64,000 nt of DNA from Pseudomonadota bacterium (GCA_029778535.1 JAKOQB010000198.1:42212-106211); one strand, 5' to 3'. Positions 9,301 to 18,221 are shown, counted from the first letter of the stretch. The notes: generated by a model from the sequence alone, not told the origin. A program made the numbers and translations.

Positions 9301-9813
9301 CAGCACCGGGATGCCGCACGCAGAGAACGTGTGCTCGCTCTGGTGCGCCACCGCCGACGAGCGCGCGGAATGATCGTCGCCCGCGACCAGCAGCACGCCG
9401 CCATGCCTGGACGTGCCGGCGTAGTTGGCGTGCTTGAACACGTCGCTGCAGCGGTCTACGCCTGGGCCCTTCGCGTACCACAGCGCGAAGATGCCGTCGC
9501 GTCTGGCGCCCGGCAGCAAGCCGAGTTGCTGCGTGCCCCAGACCGCGGTCGCGGCGAGCTCCTCGTTGACCGCGGGATGGAATTCGACGCCGTGCGCTTC
9601 GAGGTGCGCGCGCGCGTGGTGCAGTTCGCTGTCGAGTCCCGCCAGCGGCGAGCCGCGGTAGCCGGTCACGTAGCCCGCGGTGGCGAGACCTGCGGCATGA
9701 TCGCGCGCCGCCTGCAGCATCGGCAGCCGCGCGAGCGCCTGTACGCCGGTCATGAACACGCGGCCGCGCTCGAGGCGGTACTTGTCGTCGAGCGCGACGG
9801 CCGCGATGCCCAT
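6352..9813 (-). CDS. Indolepyruvate ferredoxin oxidoreductase, single-chain (alpha-beta-gamma fusion)
   Basis: An 1153-residue, one-polypeptide 2-oxoacid:ferredoxin oxidoreductase of the aryl-pyruvate type. It would convert indolepyruvate or phenylpyruvate plus CoA to the arylacetyl-CoA, CO2 and reduced ferredoxin. The N-terminal pyrimidine-binding region (GYVTGYRGSPLAGLDSE, near residue 50) is followed by the TPP domain with CPGCPHNRST and MGGEGVTWLG / NMGDGTYYHSG. Next is a cysteine-rich 4Fe-4S segment (CEGCGDCSVKSNC near residue 645), then the gamma domain GIGGTGVVTVAALIGMAA. Length and order fit the fused bacterial IOR family. Placed after the indoleacetate genes, it can feed tryptophan-derived indolepyruvate into the pathway as indoleacetyl-CoA. 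Substrate range is inferred from family and context. Confidence 0.88.
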   Translation of the reverse strand: MGIAAVALDDKYRLERGRVFMTGVQALARLPMLQAARDHAAGLATAGYVTGYRGSPLAGLDSELHHARAHLEAHGVEFHPAVNEELAATAVWGTQQLGLLPGARRDGIFALWYAKGPGVDRCSDVFKHANYAGTSRHGGVLLVAGDDHSARSSAVAHQSEHTFSACGIPVLAPADLQDCLDLGLHGWAMSRYSGCWVAMKTTSDIVESSATVELDPLRVVSRVPDDFVLPRDGVHIRWPDPQLAQERRMAEFKVYAAVAYARANGLNRLVWDAPAPRLGIIACGKAWLDVCQALHDLGIDECVAREIGLRLFKVGMAWPLEADGVRHFAEGLEEILVVEEKRQIIEYQLKEMLYNWRDDVRPRVVGKFDESGEWPVPHSQWLLPPTGELTPALAARAIAARIGRFHRSEQMRQHLAFLDAHERAPVNVPARVPWFCPGCPHNRSTRVPEGSCALGGVGCHLMATWMDRSTITVSQMGGEGVTWLGMARHAGTAHVFANMGDGTYYHSGLLAIRAAVAAGVNITYKILYNDAVAMTGGQPIDGPLTVPQITRQLDAEGVKKIVVLSEAPGRYPALAPGVTVRARDELDSVQRELRAIPGVTALVFDQTCAAEKRRRRKRGALPAPARRVFIHELVCEGCGDCSVKSNCLSVVPVETEFGRKYAIDQASCNVDESCLAGMCPSLVTIEGASLRQPRPMPLDGEAPPEPALPALDAPYSLLIAGIGGTGVVTVAALIGMAAHLDGSGVTVLDMTGLAQKGGAVLSHVRIARAQQELAAPRIATGAADALLGCDALVAAGADTLSKISRATRAVLNTAGAITGDVVRHPDHALPLEAALAALRAATESERVETVDATRLASLLAGAPIAANLFLLGSAWQRGLVPVSRDALARAIELNGVAVGDNMLAFEWGRRHAADRERVERLARDREQTPDWRRLSRTLEETVARRRAYLIDYQDERLARRYDALIERVRAAEQRVAPGSTQLAHAVARAWFRLLAPKDEYEVARLYADAQFAAALKDTFDGAGRLHLHLAIPGLARIDPATGEPRKRRYGPWMLRALRLLARLKRLRGTALDPFRHGAERALDRALIAEYEATIEATLAGLRADNLAVAVEIAALPERIRGYGPVRRRNADAARARRAELTAQFARAPLAHAA

Positions 9814-9829
9814 GGCCGAGCCGGGAAGC

Positions 9830-10972
9830 TCAGTCCTTCACCAGCACGAACTTCCCGTCGCGCACGGTGATCAGCGCCTGCCCGCGCTGGTCGAAGCCGG
9901 AGTGGTCCTGCGGCGACAGGTTGATCACGCCCTGCGACGTGACGAGGTTGTGGGTGGCTTCGATCGCGTCGCGCAGCGCGGCGCGGAATTCGGGCGTGCC
10001 GGGCTTGCCCTTCTTCGCCGCTTCGGGGATCGCGCGCGCGAGCAGCATGCCCGCGTCGTACACGCCCGCGCCGAAGATCGGCGGCTTGGCGCCGAACTGC
10101 TTGTCGTAGCTCGACACGAACTCGAGCGCGACCTTCCTGGTCGGCACGCTGTCGGCGATCTCGTCGAGCACCAGCAGCATCGGGCCGACGATCAGCGCGC
10201 CCTCGACCTTCTTGCCGCCGATCTGCGCGAACGCGCCCGAGGCCGAGCCGTGCGTGTGATAAATGGCGCCCTTGTAGCCGGCGTCGACGAGTTGCATGTG
10301 CGGCAGCGCCGCGCCCGCGGCCACGCCCGCGACCAGCACCGCCTCCGGCTTGGCGCCGATCAGCTTGGCGACCTGCCCGGTCACGCTCGTGTCGGTGCGC
10401 GCATAGCGCTCGTTGGCGACGATCGCGATGCCGGCCTTCTGCGCCATCGGCGCGAAGGTCTTGTACCAGTTCTCGCCGTACGGGTCGTTGTAGCCGATGA
10501 AGCCGAGCGTCTTGACACCGCGCCTGGTCATCGCGGCGATCAGGCCCTCGCTGATCACGTCGTCGTTCGGGTGCGTCTTGAACACCCAGCGCTTCTTGTC
10601 GTCCATCGGCAGCACAACCGCCGAAGTGCCGACCGGCGCCAGCATCGGCGTCTTCGCTTCGGCCATGAACTGCAGCACGCCCATCGCGTTGGGCGAGCCG
10701 CTCGGCCCGATCAGCGCGTCGATCTTGTCTTCCGACAGCAGCTTCTTGGCGAGTTGCACGCTCTGCGTCGGGTCGCTGGCGTCGTCGTAGACGATGTAGT
10801 CGATCGTGAGGTCGCCGGCCTTCTTCGGCAGCAGCGCGACCGCGTTCTTCTGCGGGATGCCGACGAACGCGGTCGGCCCGGTGGCCGAAGTGATCACGCC
10901 GACCTTGACCTGCGCGAACGCCGTTGCGGCGACGAGCGACGCCGCCAGTGCGAAGATGCCCTTGAGCTTCAT
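9830..10972 (-). CDS. Branched-chain-type ABC transporter periplasmic binding protein
   Basis: A 380-residue Leu/Ile/Val-type (type I) periplasmic binding protein. The ATG at 10972 is chosen because it gives a normal signal peptide (MKLKGIFALAASLVAATAFA, cleavage after AFA) and has GGAGGAGG just upstream. Mature features include VKVGVITSATGPTAFVG, the hinge LIGPSGSPNAM, GFIGYNDPYGENW and IFGAGVYDAG. No permease or ATPase gene is adjacent. A binding protein for ABC transport is a described member of the anaerobic indoleacetate cluster, so the ligand is probably indoleacetate or another aryl acid. It may borrow the permease/ATPase set at 52-55 kb or one elsewhere. Confidence 0.85.
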   Translation of the reverse strand: MKLKGIFALAASLVAATAFAQVKVGVITSATGPTAFVGIPQKNAVALLPKKAGDLTIDYIVYDDASDPTQSVQLAKKLLSEDKIDALIGPSGSPNAMGVLQFMAEAKTPMLAPVGTSAVVLPMDDKKRWVFKTHPNDDVISEGLIAAMTRRGVKTLGFIGYNDPYGENWYKTFAPMAQKAGIAIVANERYARTDTSVTGQVAKLIGAKPEAVLVAGVAAGAALPHMQLVDAGYKGAIYHTHGSASGAFAQIGGKKVEGALIVGPMLLVLDEIADSVPTRKVALEFVSSYDKQFGAKPPIFGAGVYDAGMLLARAIPEAAKKGKPGTPEFRAALRDAIEATHNLVTSQGVINLSPQDHSGFDQRGQALITVRDGKFVLVKD

Positions 10973-11002
10973 CTGTCTTCCTCCTCCGTGTGAGTCGAGC
11001 AA

Positions 11003-13006
11003 CTAACCGGTGCGGCCGAAATCGGGCTTGCGGCCTTCGCGATTCGCCTGGATTCCTTCGCGCGCCGCGGCCGTGCACGCGGAGGCGCCGAACGCGCGGT
11101 AGCCGATCTCGAGCGCTTCCGACAGCGATGGCGCAGCGGCGGCGCGGCGTACGGCGTCCTCGAGGATCGACAGCACCTCGCGGCTCAGCATCTGGCCACT
11201 GGCTGCCATGGGCTCGATCGCGGCGAGTGCCGGGATCGCGACCGGTGCAGACGCGATCGCGGTCGTCCGTCCCGCCAGCACGTGCACGCGCGCGACTGCG
11301 CGTTCGATCAGCGTGCCGAAGTCGTCCGCAAGATCATCGACGACGCCCAGTTCGTGTGCGCGCGCCGCGCTCAGGCGCTCGGCGCGGCGGAGCATGGCGT
11401 GGAACGTCTCCGCGGCTTTCGGCCAGCGGCGATACGGCACCACCATCGCGCCGATGCCGGGCACGATGCCGAGCGTGATCTCCGGCAACTGCAGGAACGC
11501 GCTGCGGACCGCGACGATGCCGTGGCAACGGATGGCGAGTTCCAGCCCGCCGCCGAGCGCCATGCCGTTCAGCGCAGCGACCACGGGCTTCTTCATCGCG
11601 TCGAGGTGCACCAGCAGGCGCGAGCAGTCGCGCGCGTACTGCGCGGACGCCGCGGCATCGCCGAGCAGCGACGGAAAGCGGCCGATGTCGGCGCCGGCGC
11701 AGAACGAACGCGCGCCGTAGCCGGTGATCACGAAGCCGCGCACCGCCGGATCGCTCTCGAATCGTCGGATCACCGACAGCACTTCGTCGGTCATTTCGTC
11801 GTGCAGCGCATTGAGCGCCTCGGGCCGGCGCAGCGTGATCACCTTCACGTCGCCCACGTCGTCGACCAGCACGTGGCGCAGGAAGTCCTGATATGCCGCG
11901 AGCGGACGCTTGGGCAGCGGCATTCCGGGCCGGTCGGCGGCGAAGCGGTCGAGGATGCGCCGCGCCTCCGCCTCGCCGAGATCGCGCATCAGGTCGAGCG
12001 GGCCGCGCCTGAAGCCAAGCGCGAGCTTGCAGCCGAGGTCGAGATCGGCCGGCGCGCCGATCGCGCGGTCGAGGATGTCGACCGACTGCGAGAACAGCAC
12101 GCCGAGCAGGCGGTCGCGCACCTCGGCGTCCGTGTCCGCGAGCACCTCGACGCGCTTGCCGGGATCGACCGTCAGCCAGTGGTCGACCGAACGGAAGATC
12201 GGGGCCGGGCGGTAGTGCTCGCCTTCCTCGTCGGCCTGCAGCGTGTTGGTCTCGGTGATGATCGGGTTGCCGCGCGCGAGGTTCAGCACGAAGAACGGCC
12301 CGGCGTGCACGTAGGCGGAAGCCGCGCTGTCGATCTCCGCGGCGGTCGCGCGGTCGAGCAGCAGGGCGGCCTCGTTGCACCAGTTGTCGAACACGCGGTC
12401 GAGCATGAAGCACACCGCGTCGGCGGTGACCAGCGGCAACTTGCCGGTCATCGCGAAGAGCCAGCGCAGGTAGGCAAGGACTTCGCGGTCGCATTTGTCC
12501 CAGTCGATCACCTCGACGACCGGGTTGCGCCACGCGGGCGCGAAGAAGTGCGTGACGGTCGCGCGCTGCGGATGTTTCAGCTCGGCGAAGATGCGCGCCG
12601 CCGGCAGCGAACTGGTATTCGACGTGATCAGGCAGCGTGCGGAGACGAGGCCTTCGAGCTGCGCGAAGATGCGGCGCTTGAGCGACAGGTTCTCGGTCGC
12701 GGCCTCGATCACCCAGTCGCAGTCGGAAAGCTGTGCGTAGTCCTGCGTGGCGACGATGTTCGCGCTCACCGCGGCAGCCTGGGCCTCGGTCATTTTGCCG
12801 CGCGCGACCGCCTTGGCCGCGTACTCGCGGCAGCGCGCGAGCGCCTTGTCCAGCGCCGGCTGCGCGATGTCGACCAGCGTCAGCCGCATCTGCGGCAGCG
12901 CGCTCTTCATGTAGTAGCCGATGTCGGGGCCGATCGTGCCGGCGCCGATGATCGCGACGTGCTTCGGCAGAGCGCGCTCAGGAGTGCGCAGCAGCGGATT
13001 GTGCAT
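11003..13006 (-). CDS. Fused 3-hydroxyacyl-CoA dehydrogenase / enoyl-CoA hydratase
   Basis: A 667-residue bifunctional beta-oxidation enzyme. The N-terminal half is the dehydrogenase: Rossmann motif [17 protein letters not shown] near residue 17, the SNTSSLP loop, and [16 protein letters not shown] carrying the catalytic His. The C-terminal third (from about residue 385) is the crotonase: [23 protein letters not shown] and [17 protein letters not shown]. This order is opposite to that of E. coli FadB. A hydratase/dehydrogenase fusion is a known member of the indoleacetate cluster, where it should convert 2-aminocinnamoyl-CoA to the 3-oxoacyl-CoA for thiolysis. Its 5' end overlaps iaaL by 29 bp. 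Confidence 0.88.
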   Translation of the reverse strand: MHNPLLRTPERALPKHVAIIGAGTIGPDIGYYMKSALPQMRLTLVDIAQPALDKALARCREYAAKAVARGKMTEAQAAAVSANIVATQDYAQLSDCDWVIEAATENLSLKRRIFAQLEGLVSARCLITSNTSSLPAARIFAELKHPQRATVTHFFAPAWRNPVVEVIDWDKCDREVLAYLRWLFAMTGKLPLVTADAVCFMLDRVFDNWCNEAALLLDRATAAEIDSAASAYVHAGPFFVLNLARGNPIITETNTLQADEEGEHYRPAPIFRSVDHWLTVDPGKRVEVLADTDAEVRDRLLGVLFSQSVDILDRAIGAPADLDLGCKLALGFRRGPLDLMRDLGEAEARRILDRFAADRPGMPLPKRPLAAYQDFLRHVLVDDVGDVKVITLRRPEALNALHDEMTDEVLSVIRRFESDPAVRGFVITGYGARSFCAGADIGRFPSLLGDAAASAQYARDCSRLLVHLDAMKKPVVAALNGMALGGGLELAIRCHGIVAVRSAFLQLPEITLGIVPGIGAMVVPYRRWPKAAETFHAMLRRAERLSAARAHELGVVDDLADDFGTLIERAVARVHVLAGRTTAIASAPVAIPALAAIEPMAASGQMLSREVLSILEDAVRRAAAAPSLSEALEIGYRAFGASACTAAAREGIQANREGRKPDFGRTG

Positions 13007-14216
13007 GGGCGTCCTTGCGCGCGGCGTCGAACACGACGCCGGTCCTCGACAGTTGCTCGATCTCGGCGTTGGACACGCCGGCCTCGCGCAGCACGGCGTT
13101 CGTGTGCTCGCCGTAATGCGCGGGGAAGGGCAGCTCGCGCGCCACGCCGGGCAGGTCGACCGCGAGCGGCTGCATCCGCACTTCCCTGCCGTTCGGCATC
13201 CGTGTGCGCGTGACGCGACTCGCGATCGCGGGCAGGGAGCGCACGGCGGGAATGTCTTGGATCGGCGCGTGCGGGATCGTCGCCTGGCGGAAGTCGGCGG
13301 CGATCTCGGCGGTCGGGAAGCGCTTCGTCACTGCTGCCATCTCGCGATGAATCGCCTCGCGCTCCCGGTGTCGGCCCTCGTTGGTCACGCGCACCGCGTT
13401 GCCGACCGCCGCGAACTTCGGGATCTCGGTGAGCCGCTTCCACTGCACGTCGCTGCCGATCGCCATGTAGATGAAGCCGTCCGCGGTCGGGTAGACGTTG
13501 GTCGGGATGAACTTGCGGTGCTCGTTGCCGCAGCGGGTGATCTCGCTCTTCTGGCAGTCGAAGTCGAGCAGCGGCAAGGTGGTGATCAGCCACGACGCGG
13601 CGGCCTGCAGCATCGACACGTCGATGCGTTTGCCTGCGCCGGTTTCCGCCCGCTCGAGTAATGCGAGCATCACGTTCGCGTACACCTCGTCGCCGGCCTT
13701 CAGATCGATCAGCGGCACGCCGGACAGCGTCGGCGGGCCTTCGGCGGGGCCGGTGAGTTCCATGTAGCCGACCATCGCCTGGATCACCGGGTCGTAGCCC
13801 GGCACGTCGGGATACTCGGGGCCCATCGCCGAGATGCCGGCCCAGATCAGGTCGGGCTTCGTCTTGCTCAACGTCTCATAGTCGATGCCGAGCTGCGCAT
13901 AGCGGCGCGGCACGGTGTTGCAGCAGAAGACGTCGACGTCAAGCCCGACCAGCAGCCGGCGCAACAGCGCCTGCCCGTCCGGGTGCTTCAGGTTCAGCGC
14001 GATCGCCTCCTTGCCGACGTTGGGCGCGATGAAGTAGCTGCGCCGGTCGTCGTCGACCACGCGCGCGCCGATGTAGCGATTCGGATCGCCCGGCAGCCCG
14101 TCGCCGCTCGGTGTGGACTCGATGCGGATCACGCGCCAGCCGAGCTGCGCGAACCGCAGCGTCGCGTACGGCATCGCGAGCGCCTGTTCCATCGACAGGA
14201 CGGTGCGGCGCTTCAT
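12978..14216 (-). CDS. iaaL: Class III (CaiB/BaiF) CoA transferase, probable (2-aminophenyl)succinyl-CoA transferase
   Basis: A 412-residue family III CoA transferase. These enzymes move CoA between acids through an aspartyl-CoA anhydride on a conserved Asp, here Asp171 in the context [11 protein letters not shown]. Other family blocks are [15 protein letters not shown] (about 67-81), [11 protein letters not shown] (106-116) and [17 protein letters not shown] (140-156). In the described indoleacetate pathway, IaaL transfers CoA to phenylsuccinate-type ring-opened product so that the B12 mutase can act on it. The gene follows the molybdenum enzyme genes and overlaps the dehydrogenase/hydratase fusion. 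Assignment as iaaL rests on family plus the full matching gene set. Confidence 0.82.
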   Translation of the reverse strand: MKRRTVLSMEQALAMPYATLRFAQLGWRVIRIESTPSGDGLPGDPNRYIGARVVDDDRRSYFIAPNVGKEAIALNLKHPDGQALLRRLLVGLDVDVFCCNTVPRRYAQLGIDYETLSKTKPDLIWAGISAMGPEYPDVPGYDPVIQAMVGYMELTGPAEGPPTLSGVPLIDLKAGDEVYANVMLALLERAETGAGKRIDVSMLQAAASWLITTLPLLDFDCQKSEITRCGNEHRKFIPTNVYPTADGFIYMAIGSDVQWKRLTEIPKFAAVGNAVRVTNEGRHREREAIHREMAAVTKRFPTAEIAADFRQATIPHAPIQDIPAVRSLPAIASRVTRTRMPNGREVRMQPLAVDLPGVARELPFPAHYGEHTNAVLREAGVSNAEIEQLSRTGVVFDAARKDAHAQSAAAHS

Positions 14217-14221
14217 GTCGG

Positions 14222-14349
14222 CTCCTTCTCCCGCATCAGCGGGAGAAGGCGGGGGATGAGGGCGAAAGCGCAGATGCGGGTGGGCGCATCCAATTCGAGT
14301 CGCTGTTGGCCCTCACCCCAACCCTCTCCCGCTGATGCAGGAGAGGGAG
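14222..14349. repeat. Inverted pair of a dispersed GGGAGAGGG palindromic element
   Basis: Two copies of one ~42-bp element face each other: 14222-14263 (CTTCTCCCGCATCAGCGGGA and onward) and 14308-14349 (ending CCCGCTGATGCAGGAGAGGG). Each contains a hairpin (CTCCCGC-atca-GCGGGAG type) followed by a TGAGGG box. Related copies lie at 30425-30466 and 39355-39457. It fills the 169-bp gap between the molybdenum-subunit gene and iaaL and might terminate, stabilise or process the transcript. Confidence 0.75.
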
Positions 14350-14385
14350 TAACCCTGCATGTCATGCAACTCCAGGGCATCCGCA

Positions 14386-16797
14386 TCACTCCGGCTTCCA
14401 CGGCTTCCAGTACAGCCTCTCGCTCGCGCCGTGCAGCGCCCGATACACCTTCTCCGGCGTGAACGGCAGCTCGCAGATGCGCACGCCGGTCGCGTTCTCG
14501 ATCGCGTTGGCGGTCGCGGCGGCGATGCAGATCGCGGGCGCTTCGCCGACGCCCTTGGCGCCCTGCGGCCCTTCACCGTCCATCGACTCAATGAACGACA
14601 CGTCGATTTCCGGAATCTCCGGCGCGGTGACCAGCTTGTAATCGCGGAAGTTCGGGTTGCGGATCGCGCCGTTCTCGACCATCAGGTTCTCGGTCAGCGC
14701 ATAACCCTGGCCCATCACGATGCCGCCTTCGATCTGGCCCTCGATGCCGAGGCGGTTCAGCACCCGGCCGACGTCGTGCGCCCCGGTGACCCTGGTCATC
14801 TTCACCACGCCGGTGTCGGTGTCGACCTCGACCTCGACCACCTGCGACGCCCACGCGTACGCGGCCGACACGTCGCCCTTGAAGCCCTTGTCCTGGTGCT
14901 GGCTCGGCGGCTCGTAGTAATAGGTGGTCATCACGAGCTCGGCCTTGTCGCTGAAGTGCAGGTTGCGGATCAGGCGCGCGAGATCCGTCAGCGGATCGCC
15001 GGTCGCCGCGCGCACCACGTGGCCGCCGCGCAATTCGAGTTCGCTCTCCGCGCACTCGAACTTCTTCGCCGCCGCGGCGAGGATCTTCGCTCTTGCCTTG
15101 CGCGCGGCGCCGATCGCCGAGTTGCCGGCGATGAAGGTCGTGCGCGATGCGTGCACGCCGACGTCCCACGGCGTGATGTCGGTGTCGTTGTTGACGACAG
15201 TCACCGACGAGATCGGCAGTCCCAGCTCCTCGCAAACGAGCTGCGACAGCACCGTCTCCGAGCCCTGGCCGATCTCGGAGGCGCCGGTGATCAGCGTCAC
15301 GTGTGCGAAATCGTCGATCTTCAGAATCGTGCCGCAGCCGTCCGACGGATAGATCTTGGCGCCGCCGCCCACGTGCAGCATCGAGGCGATGCCGATGCCG
15401 CGCTTGATCGAGCCCGGCTTGGCGCGTGCGGCGATGTTCTCGCGCCGTTTGCGCGAGTAATCGCTGCGCGCTGCCGCGGTCTTCAGGCAATCCTGGAAGC
15501 CGCAGCTCTTGAACGTCATGCCCTGGCCGGTCACCTCGCCCGGCACCTGCGCGTTCTTCAGCCGGAACTCGAGCGGGTCCATGCCGATCGCGTCGGCGAG
15601 CTTGTCCATGTGCTGCTCGACCGCAAACGTCGCCTGCAGGTTGCCGTAGCCGCGGAACGACCCCGCGTACGGGTTGTTGGTGTACACGGCGGTGGTGTGG
15701 TAGTCGCAGTGCGGCACGCGGTATAGCGACGAGAACGTCTGCATCATCACGAACGGCGTGGTCGCGCCCCACGACGTGTACGCGCCGTTGTCGTGCAGCG
15801 TGTGCACCTGGCGGAAGGTCAGCGTGCCGTCGCGCTTGCAGCCGGAGCGCAGCGTCAGCAGCACCGGCTGGCGCGTCGGCGAGGCAAGGAATTCCTCCTC
15901 GCGCGTGAACACCATCTTCACCGGCCGCTTCGCCGCGCGCGCGAGGAACACGCAGATCACCTCGAACGGATAGATGTCGAGCTTGGAGCCGAAGCCGCCG
16001 CCGATCGGCGGCTGGATGATGCGGATGCGCGCCGGGTCCATGTTCAGGTACTCGGCGAACTCGCGCCGGTGCAGGAACGGCACCTGCGTGTTCGAGTACA
16101 TCAGGAGATTCCCGCTGGCGTCGAAGTCAGCGATCACGCCGGAGACGCCCATGCAGCAGTGCGTGACGTAGTGCAGCTTGAAGGTGTCCTCGATCACTAC
16201 GTCGGACTCCGCCTCGCCCTTGACCACATCGCCGTGGCTGTAGTCGAAGCGCATCGCGATGTTGTCCTTCTTCCCGGTAAAGGCGATCGGCATGCCGGGT
16301 TTCAGGTGCAGGTGCGTGCCGTCGGCGCCGTGCGGCTCTGGATGGATCAGCACCGCGTCGGGCTGGATCGCATCGCGCGCGTCGGACAGCACCGGCAGGT
16401 CCTCGTACTCGACCTTGATCAGCTTCAGCGCCTCCTCGGCGATCTCGGCCGAGTCGGCCGCCACCGCGGCGATTTCGTCGCGGATGCTGCGCACGCGGTC
16501 GCCCTTCAGCGGCAGGTGGTCCTTCGCCACGCCGATCGGGCGCTGGTCGGGAACGTCCGCGGCGGTCAGCACCACGTGCACACCGGGCAGCGCCTTCGCG
16601 ACCGACGTGTCGATGCGGACGATCTTCGCGTGTACGCGGGAGGAACGCAGGATCTTCGCGTGCAGTTGCCCCGGCAGGTTGATGTCGTGGATGTAGCGCG
16701 TCTTGCCGCTCGCCTTCTCGGGCGCGTCGAGCTTCGGGATGCGCTTGCCGATCAGCGTGTCGGGCGCGATCGCGGCGGGTTTGTCTGCGACCTTCAT
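14386..16797 (-). CDS. Molybdenum hydroxylase large (molybdopterin-binding) subunit, probable indoleacetate hydroxylase
   Basis: An 803-residue catalytic subunit of the xanthine oxidase family. The ATG at 16797 overlaps the stop of the 2Fe-2S subunit gene (ATGA). N-terminal GKRIPKLDAPEKASGKTRY is the typical entry to the aldehyde oxidase a/b domain. Molybdopterin-binding elements follow: PPIGGGFGSKLD near residue 260, GSFRGYGNLQATFAVE, SEIGQGSETV and the C-terminal GPQGAKGVGEAPA, whose Glu is the catalytic base (Glu of GVGEA). In anaerobic indoleacetate degradation, a molybdenum enzyme hydroxylates C2 of the pyrrole ring with water to give 2-oxo-indoleacetate. The operon order (FAD, 2Fe-2S, Mo) and neighbours support that role; another N-heterocycle is the alternative. 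Confidence 0.85.
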   Translation of the reverse strand: MKVADKPAAIAPDTLIGKRIPKLDAPEKASGKTRYIHDINLPGQLHAKILRSSRVHAKIVRIDTSVAKALPGVHVVLTAADVPDQRPIGVAKDHLPLKGDRVRSIRDEIAAVAADSAEIAEEALKLIKVEYEDLPVLSDARDAIQPDAVLIHPEPHGADGTHLHLKPGMPIAFTGKKDNIAMRFDYSHGDVVKGEAESDVVIEDTFKLHYVTHCCMGVSGVIADFDASGNLLMYSNTQVPFLHRREFAEYLNMDPARIRIIQPPIGGGFGSKLDIYPFEVICVFLARAAKRPVKMVFTREEEFLASPTRQPVLLTLRSGCKRDGTLTFRQVHTLHDNGAYTSWGATTPFVMMQTFSSLYRVPHCDYHTTAVYTNNPYAGSFRGYGNLQATFAVEQHMDKLADAIGMDPLEFRLKNAQVPGEVTGQGMTFKSCGFQDCLKTAAARSDYSRKRRENIAARAKPGSIKRGIGIASMLHVGGGAKIYPSDGCGTILKIDDFAHVTLITGASEIGQGSETVLSQLVCEELGLPISSVTVVNNDTDITPWDVGVHASRTTFIAGNSAIGAARKARAKILAAAAKKFECAESELELRGGHVVRAATGDPLTDLARLIRNLHFSDKAELVMTTYYYEPPSQHQDKGFKGDVSAAYAWASQVVEVEVDTDTGVVKMTRVTGAHDVGRVLNRLGIEGQIEGGIVMGQGYALTENLMVENGAIRNPNFRDYKLVTAPEIPEIDVSFIESMDGEGPQGAKGVGEAPAICIAAATANAIENATGVRICELPFTPEKVYRALHGASERLYWKPWKPE

Positions 16798-17279
16798 CCT
16801 GCGACTCCTTCCTTCGCACCGCCGGCGGTCACCACTGCATCGACGATCTTCCTGTAGCCGGTGCAGCGGCACAGATTCCCTTCGATGCCGCGCTTGACCG
16901 TCTCCGCATCCGGGTGCGGATGCTGCGCGAGCAAGTGCGTGGCCTGCACCATCAGCCCCGGCGTGCAGAAGCCGCACTGCACCGCGCCGTTGGCGACGAA
17001 AGCCGCGCGCAGCGCATCGGCGCGCGCGTCGCCGGTCAGTCCCTCGATCGTGGTGACGCGCCGCCCCTCGCAGTCGACCGCGAACATCAGGCACGAATTG
17101 ACGGTCTGGTCGTCGACGATGATCGTGCAGGCGCCGCACTCGCCTTCGCCGCAGCCGTACTTGGTGCCGGTCAGGCCGATCACATCGCGCAGCATCGCGA
17201 GCGTGCTCATGCCGACCTGCACCGTCACCTTGCGCGCCACGCCGTTCAGCGTGAACGCGATCTCATGCTTGAGCGACAT
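16794..17279 (-). CDS. Molybdenum hydroxylase small [2Fe-2S] subunit
   Basis: A 161-residue subunit with two [2Fe-2S] clusters that carries electrons from the molybdenum centre to FAD. The plant-ferredoxin-type N-terminal cluster uses GTKYGCGEGECGACTI plus the Cys in VNSCLMF. The C-terminal helical domain has QCGFCTPGL and the paired GNLCRCTGYRKI. Length equals the usual ~160 residues. It overlaps the FAD-subunit gene by 17 bp and the large-subunit gene by 4 bp, so the three subunits are translated as one unit. Confidence 0.9.
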   Translation of the reverse strand: MSLKHEIAFTLNGVARKVTVQVGMSTLAMLRDVIGLTGTKYGCGEGECGACTIIVDDQTVNSCLMFAVDCEGRRVTTIEGLTGDARADALRAAFVANGAVQCGFCTPGLMVQATHLLAQHPHPDAETVKRGIEGNLCRCTGYRKIVDAVVTAGGAKEGVAG

Positions 17280-18129
17280 CGTCGAGCATCCTCTTGGTCA
17301 TGTTGCGGATCAGTTCGCGCCGGTACCACGCCGAGGCGCGCACGTCGTCGATCGGCTTCACCTCGTCGTGCGCCACCTGCGCGGCGGCGTCGGTCGTCGC
17401 GCGGTCGAGCCGTTTGCCTTCCAGCGCCGCCTCGGTGCGCGGCGCGCGCACCGGCGTCGGCGCCACCGCGCCGAAGGCGACGCGTACGTTGGACAGCACG
17501 CCGTCCTTCACGACCGCGGCGATGCCGATCGAGATGGCCGAGATATCGAGCGCCGGGCGGGTGCCGAACTTGTAGAAGCGCGCGCGGTGGCCGCGCGGCG
17601 GTACCGGAATGCGCACGCCGGTCAGCAGTTCGTTCGGGGCGCGCTTGGTCTTGCCCGGCCCGACGAAGAAGTCCGCGAGCCGCATACGGCGCGTGCTGAT
17701 CGTGCCGTTGGGTTTGGTCGCCAGTTCCACCTCGGCGTCGAGCACCAACAGCGGGACCAGGGTGTCTCCGGCCGGCGACGCGTTGACGATGTTGCCGCCG
17801 ATCGTGGCCGCGTTGCGGATCTGGTCGCTGGCAAAGTGGTCGCCCGCTTCGACCAGCACCGGAAAATGCTCGCGTATCAGCGGTTCGCGCATCAGTTCGG
17901 TCACCGTGACGAGCGCGCCGATGCGGATCGCGTCGCCGTCGCGCGCGATGCCCTTCAGCTCCGGCACGCGCTGAATGTTCATCAGCGTCGGCTTGAACTT
18001 CACCTTGCCGCTCGCGCTCTGCGGCATCAGGTCGGTGCCGCCGGCCAGCACGGTGACCTCATTGCGCTGCAGGCAGTCGAGCGCCTGGGCGAGGGTGGTC
18101 GGGGCGAGGTAATGCTCGATGGCTGTCAT
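17263..18129 (-). CDS. Molybdenum hydroxylase medium (FAD-binding) subunit
   Basis: A 288-residue FAD-binding subunit of the xanthine dehydrogenase type. The flavin-binding signatures are LAGGTDLMPQ (about residue 31) and AATIGGNIVNASPAGD (about residue 110). The CO-dehydrogenase flavoprotein C-terminal domain follows, with KFGTRPALDISAISIGIA. Unlike the hcrB product at the left edge, it has no cysteine-rich [4Fe-4S] insertion, so it belongs to an oxidising hydroxylase rather than to a reductase of the HcrABC type. The ATG at 18129 is the first credible start; a palindromic repeat lies immediately upstream. Confidence 0.88.
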   Translation of the reverse strand: MTAIEHYLAPTTLAQALDCLQRNEVTVLAGGTDLMPQSASGKVKFKPTLMNIQRVPELKGIARDGDAIRIGALVTVTELMREPLIREHFPVLVEAGDHFASDQIRNAATIGGNIVNASPAGDTLVPLLVLDAEVELATKPNGTISTRRMRLADFFVGPGKTKRAPNELLTGVRIPVPPRGHRARFYKFGTRPALDISAISIGIAAVVKDGVLSNVRVAFGAVAPTPVRAPRTEAALEGKRLDRATTDAAAQVAHDEVKPIDDVRASAWYRRELIRNMTKRMLDDVAQA

Positions 18130-18152
18130 TTCACTTCTCGATGAAACGCTTC

Positions 18153-18221
18153 GTCGCCCCGGCGCAGGCCGGGGCCCAAGTTCCGCCGCCGCAATTGGGT
18201 CCCGGCCTGCGTCGGGACGAC
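18153..18221. repeat. Dispersed 70-bp CCGGCGCAGGCCGG palindromic element, copy 1
   Basis: A long imperfect hairpin: CCCCGGCGCAGGCCGGGGCC paired with TCCCGGCCTGCGTCGGGA, flanked by GTCG and CGAC. It is nearly identical over its whole length to 42200-42269 upstream of bcrB. It occupies most of the 113-bp gap between the mutase and the FAD-subunit gene in the iaa cluster. Confidence 0.8.

Noticed and set aside
6361..9870. An 1169-residue open frame antisense to the indolepyruvate oxidoreductase gene
   Set aside because: It is a mirror of codon bias in the real gene, with a His/Arg/Asp-rich translation and no domain.
14386..18129. 4-hydroxybenzoyl-CoA reductase for the three-subunit molybdenum enzyme
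   Set aside because: Its FAD subunit lacks the cysteine-rich [4Fe-4S] loop that marks HcrB; the loop is present only in the partial gene at the left edge.
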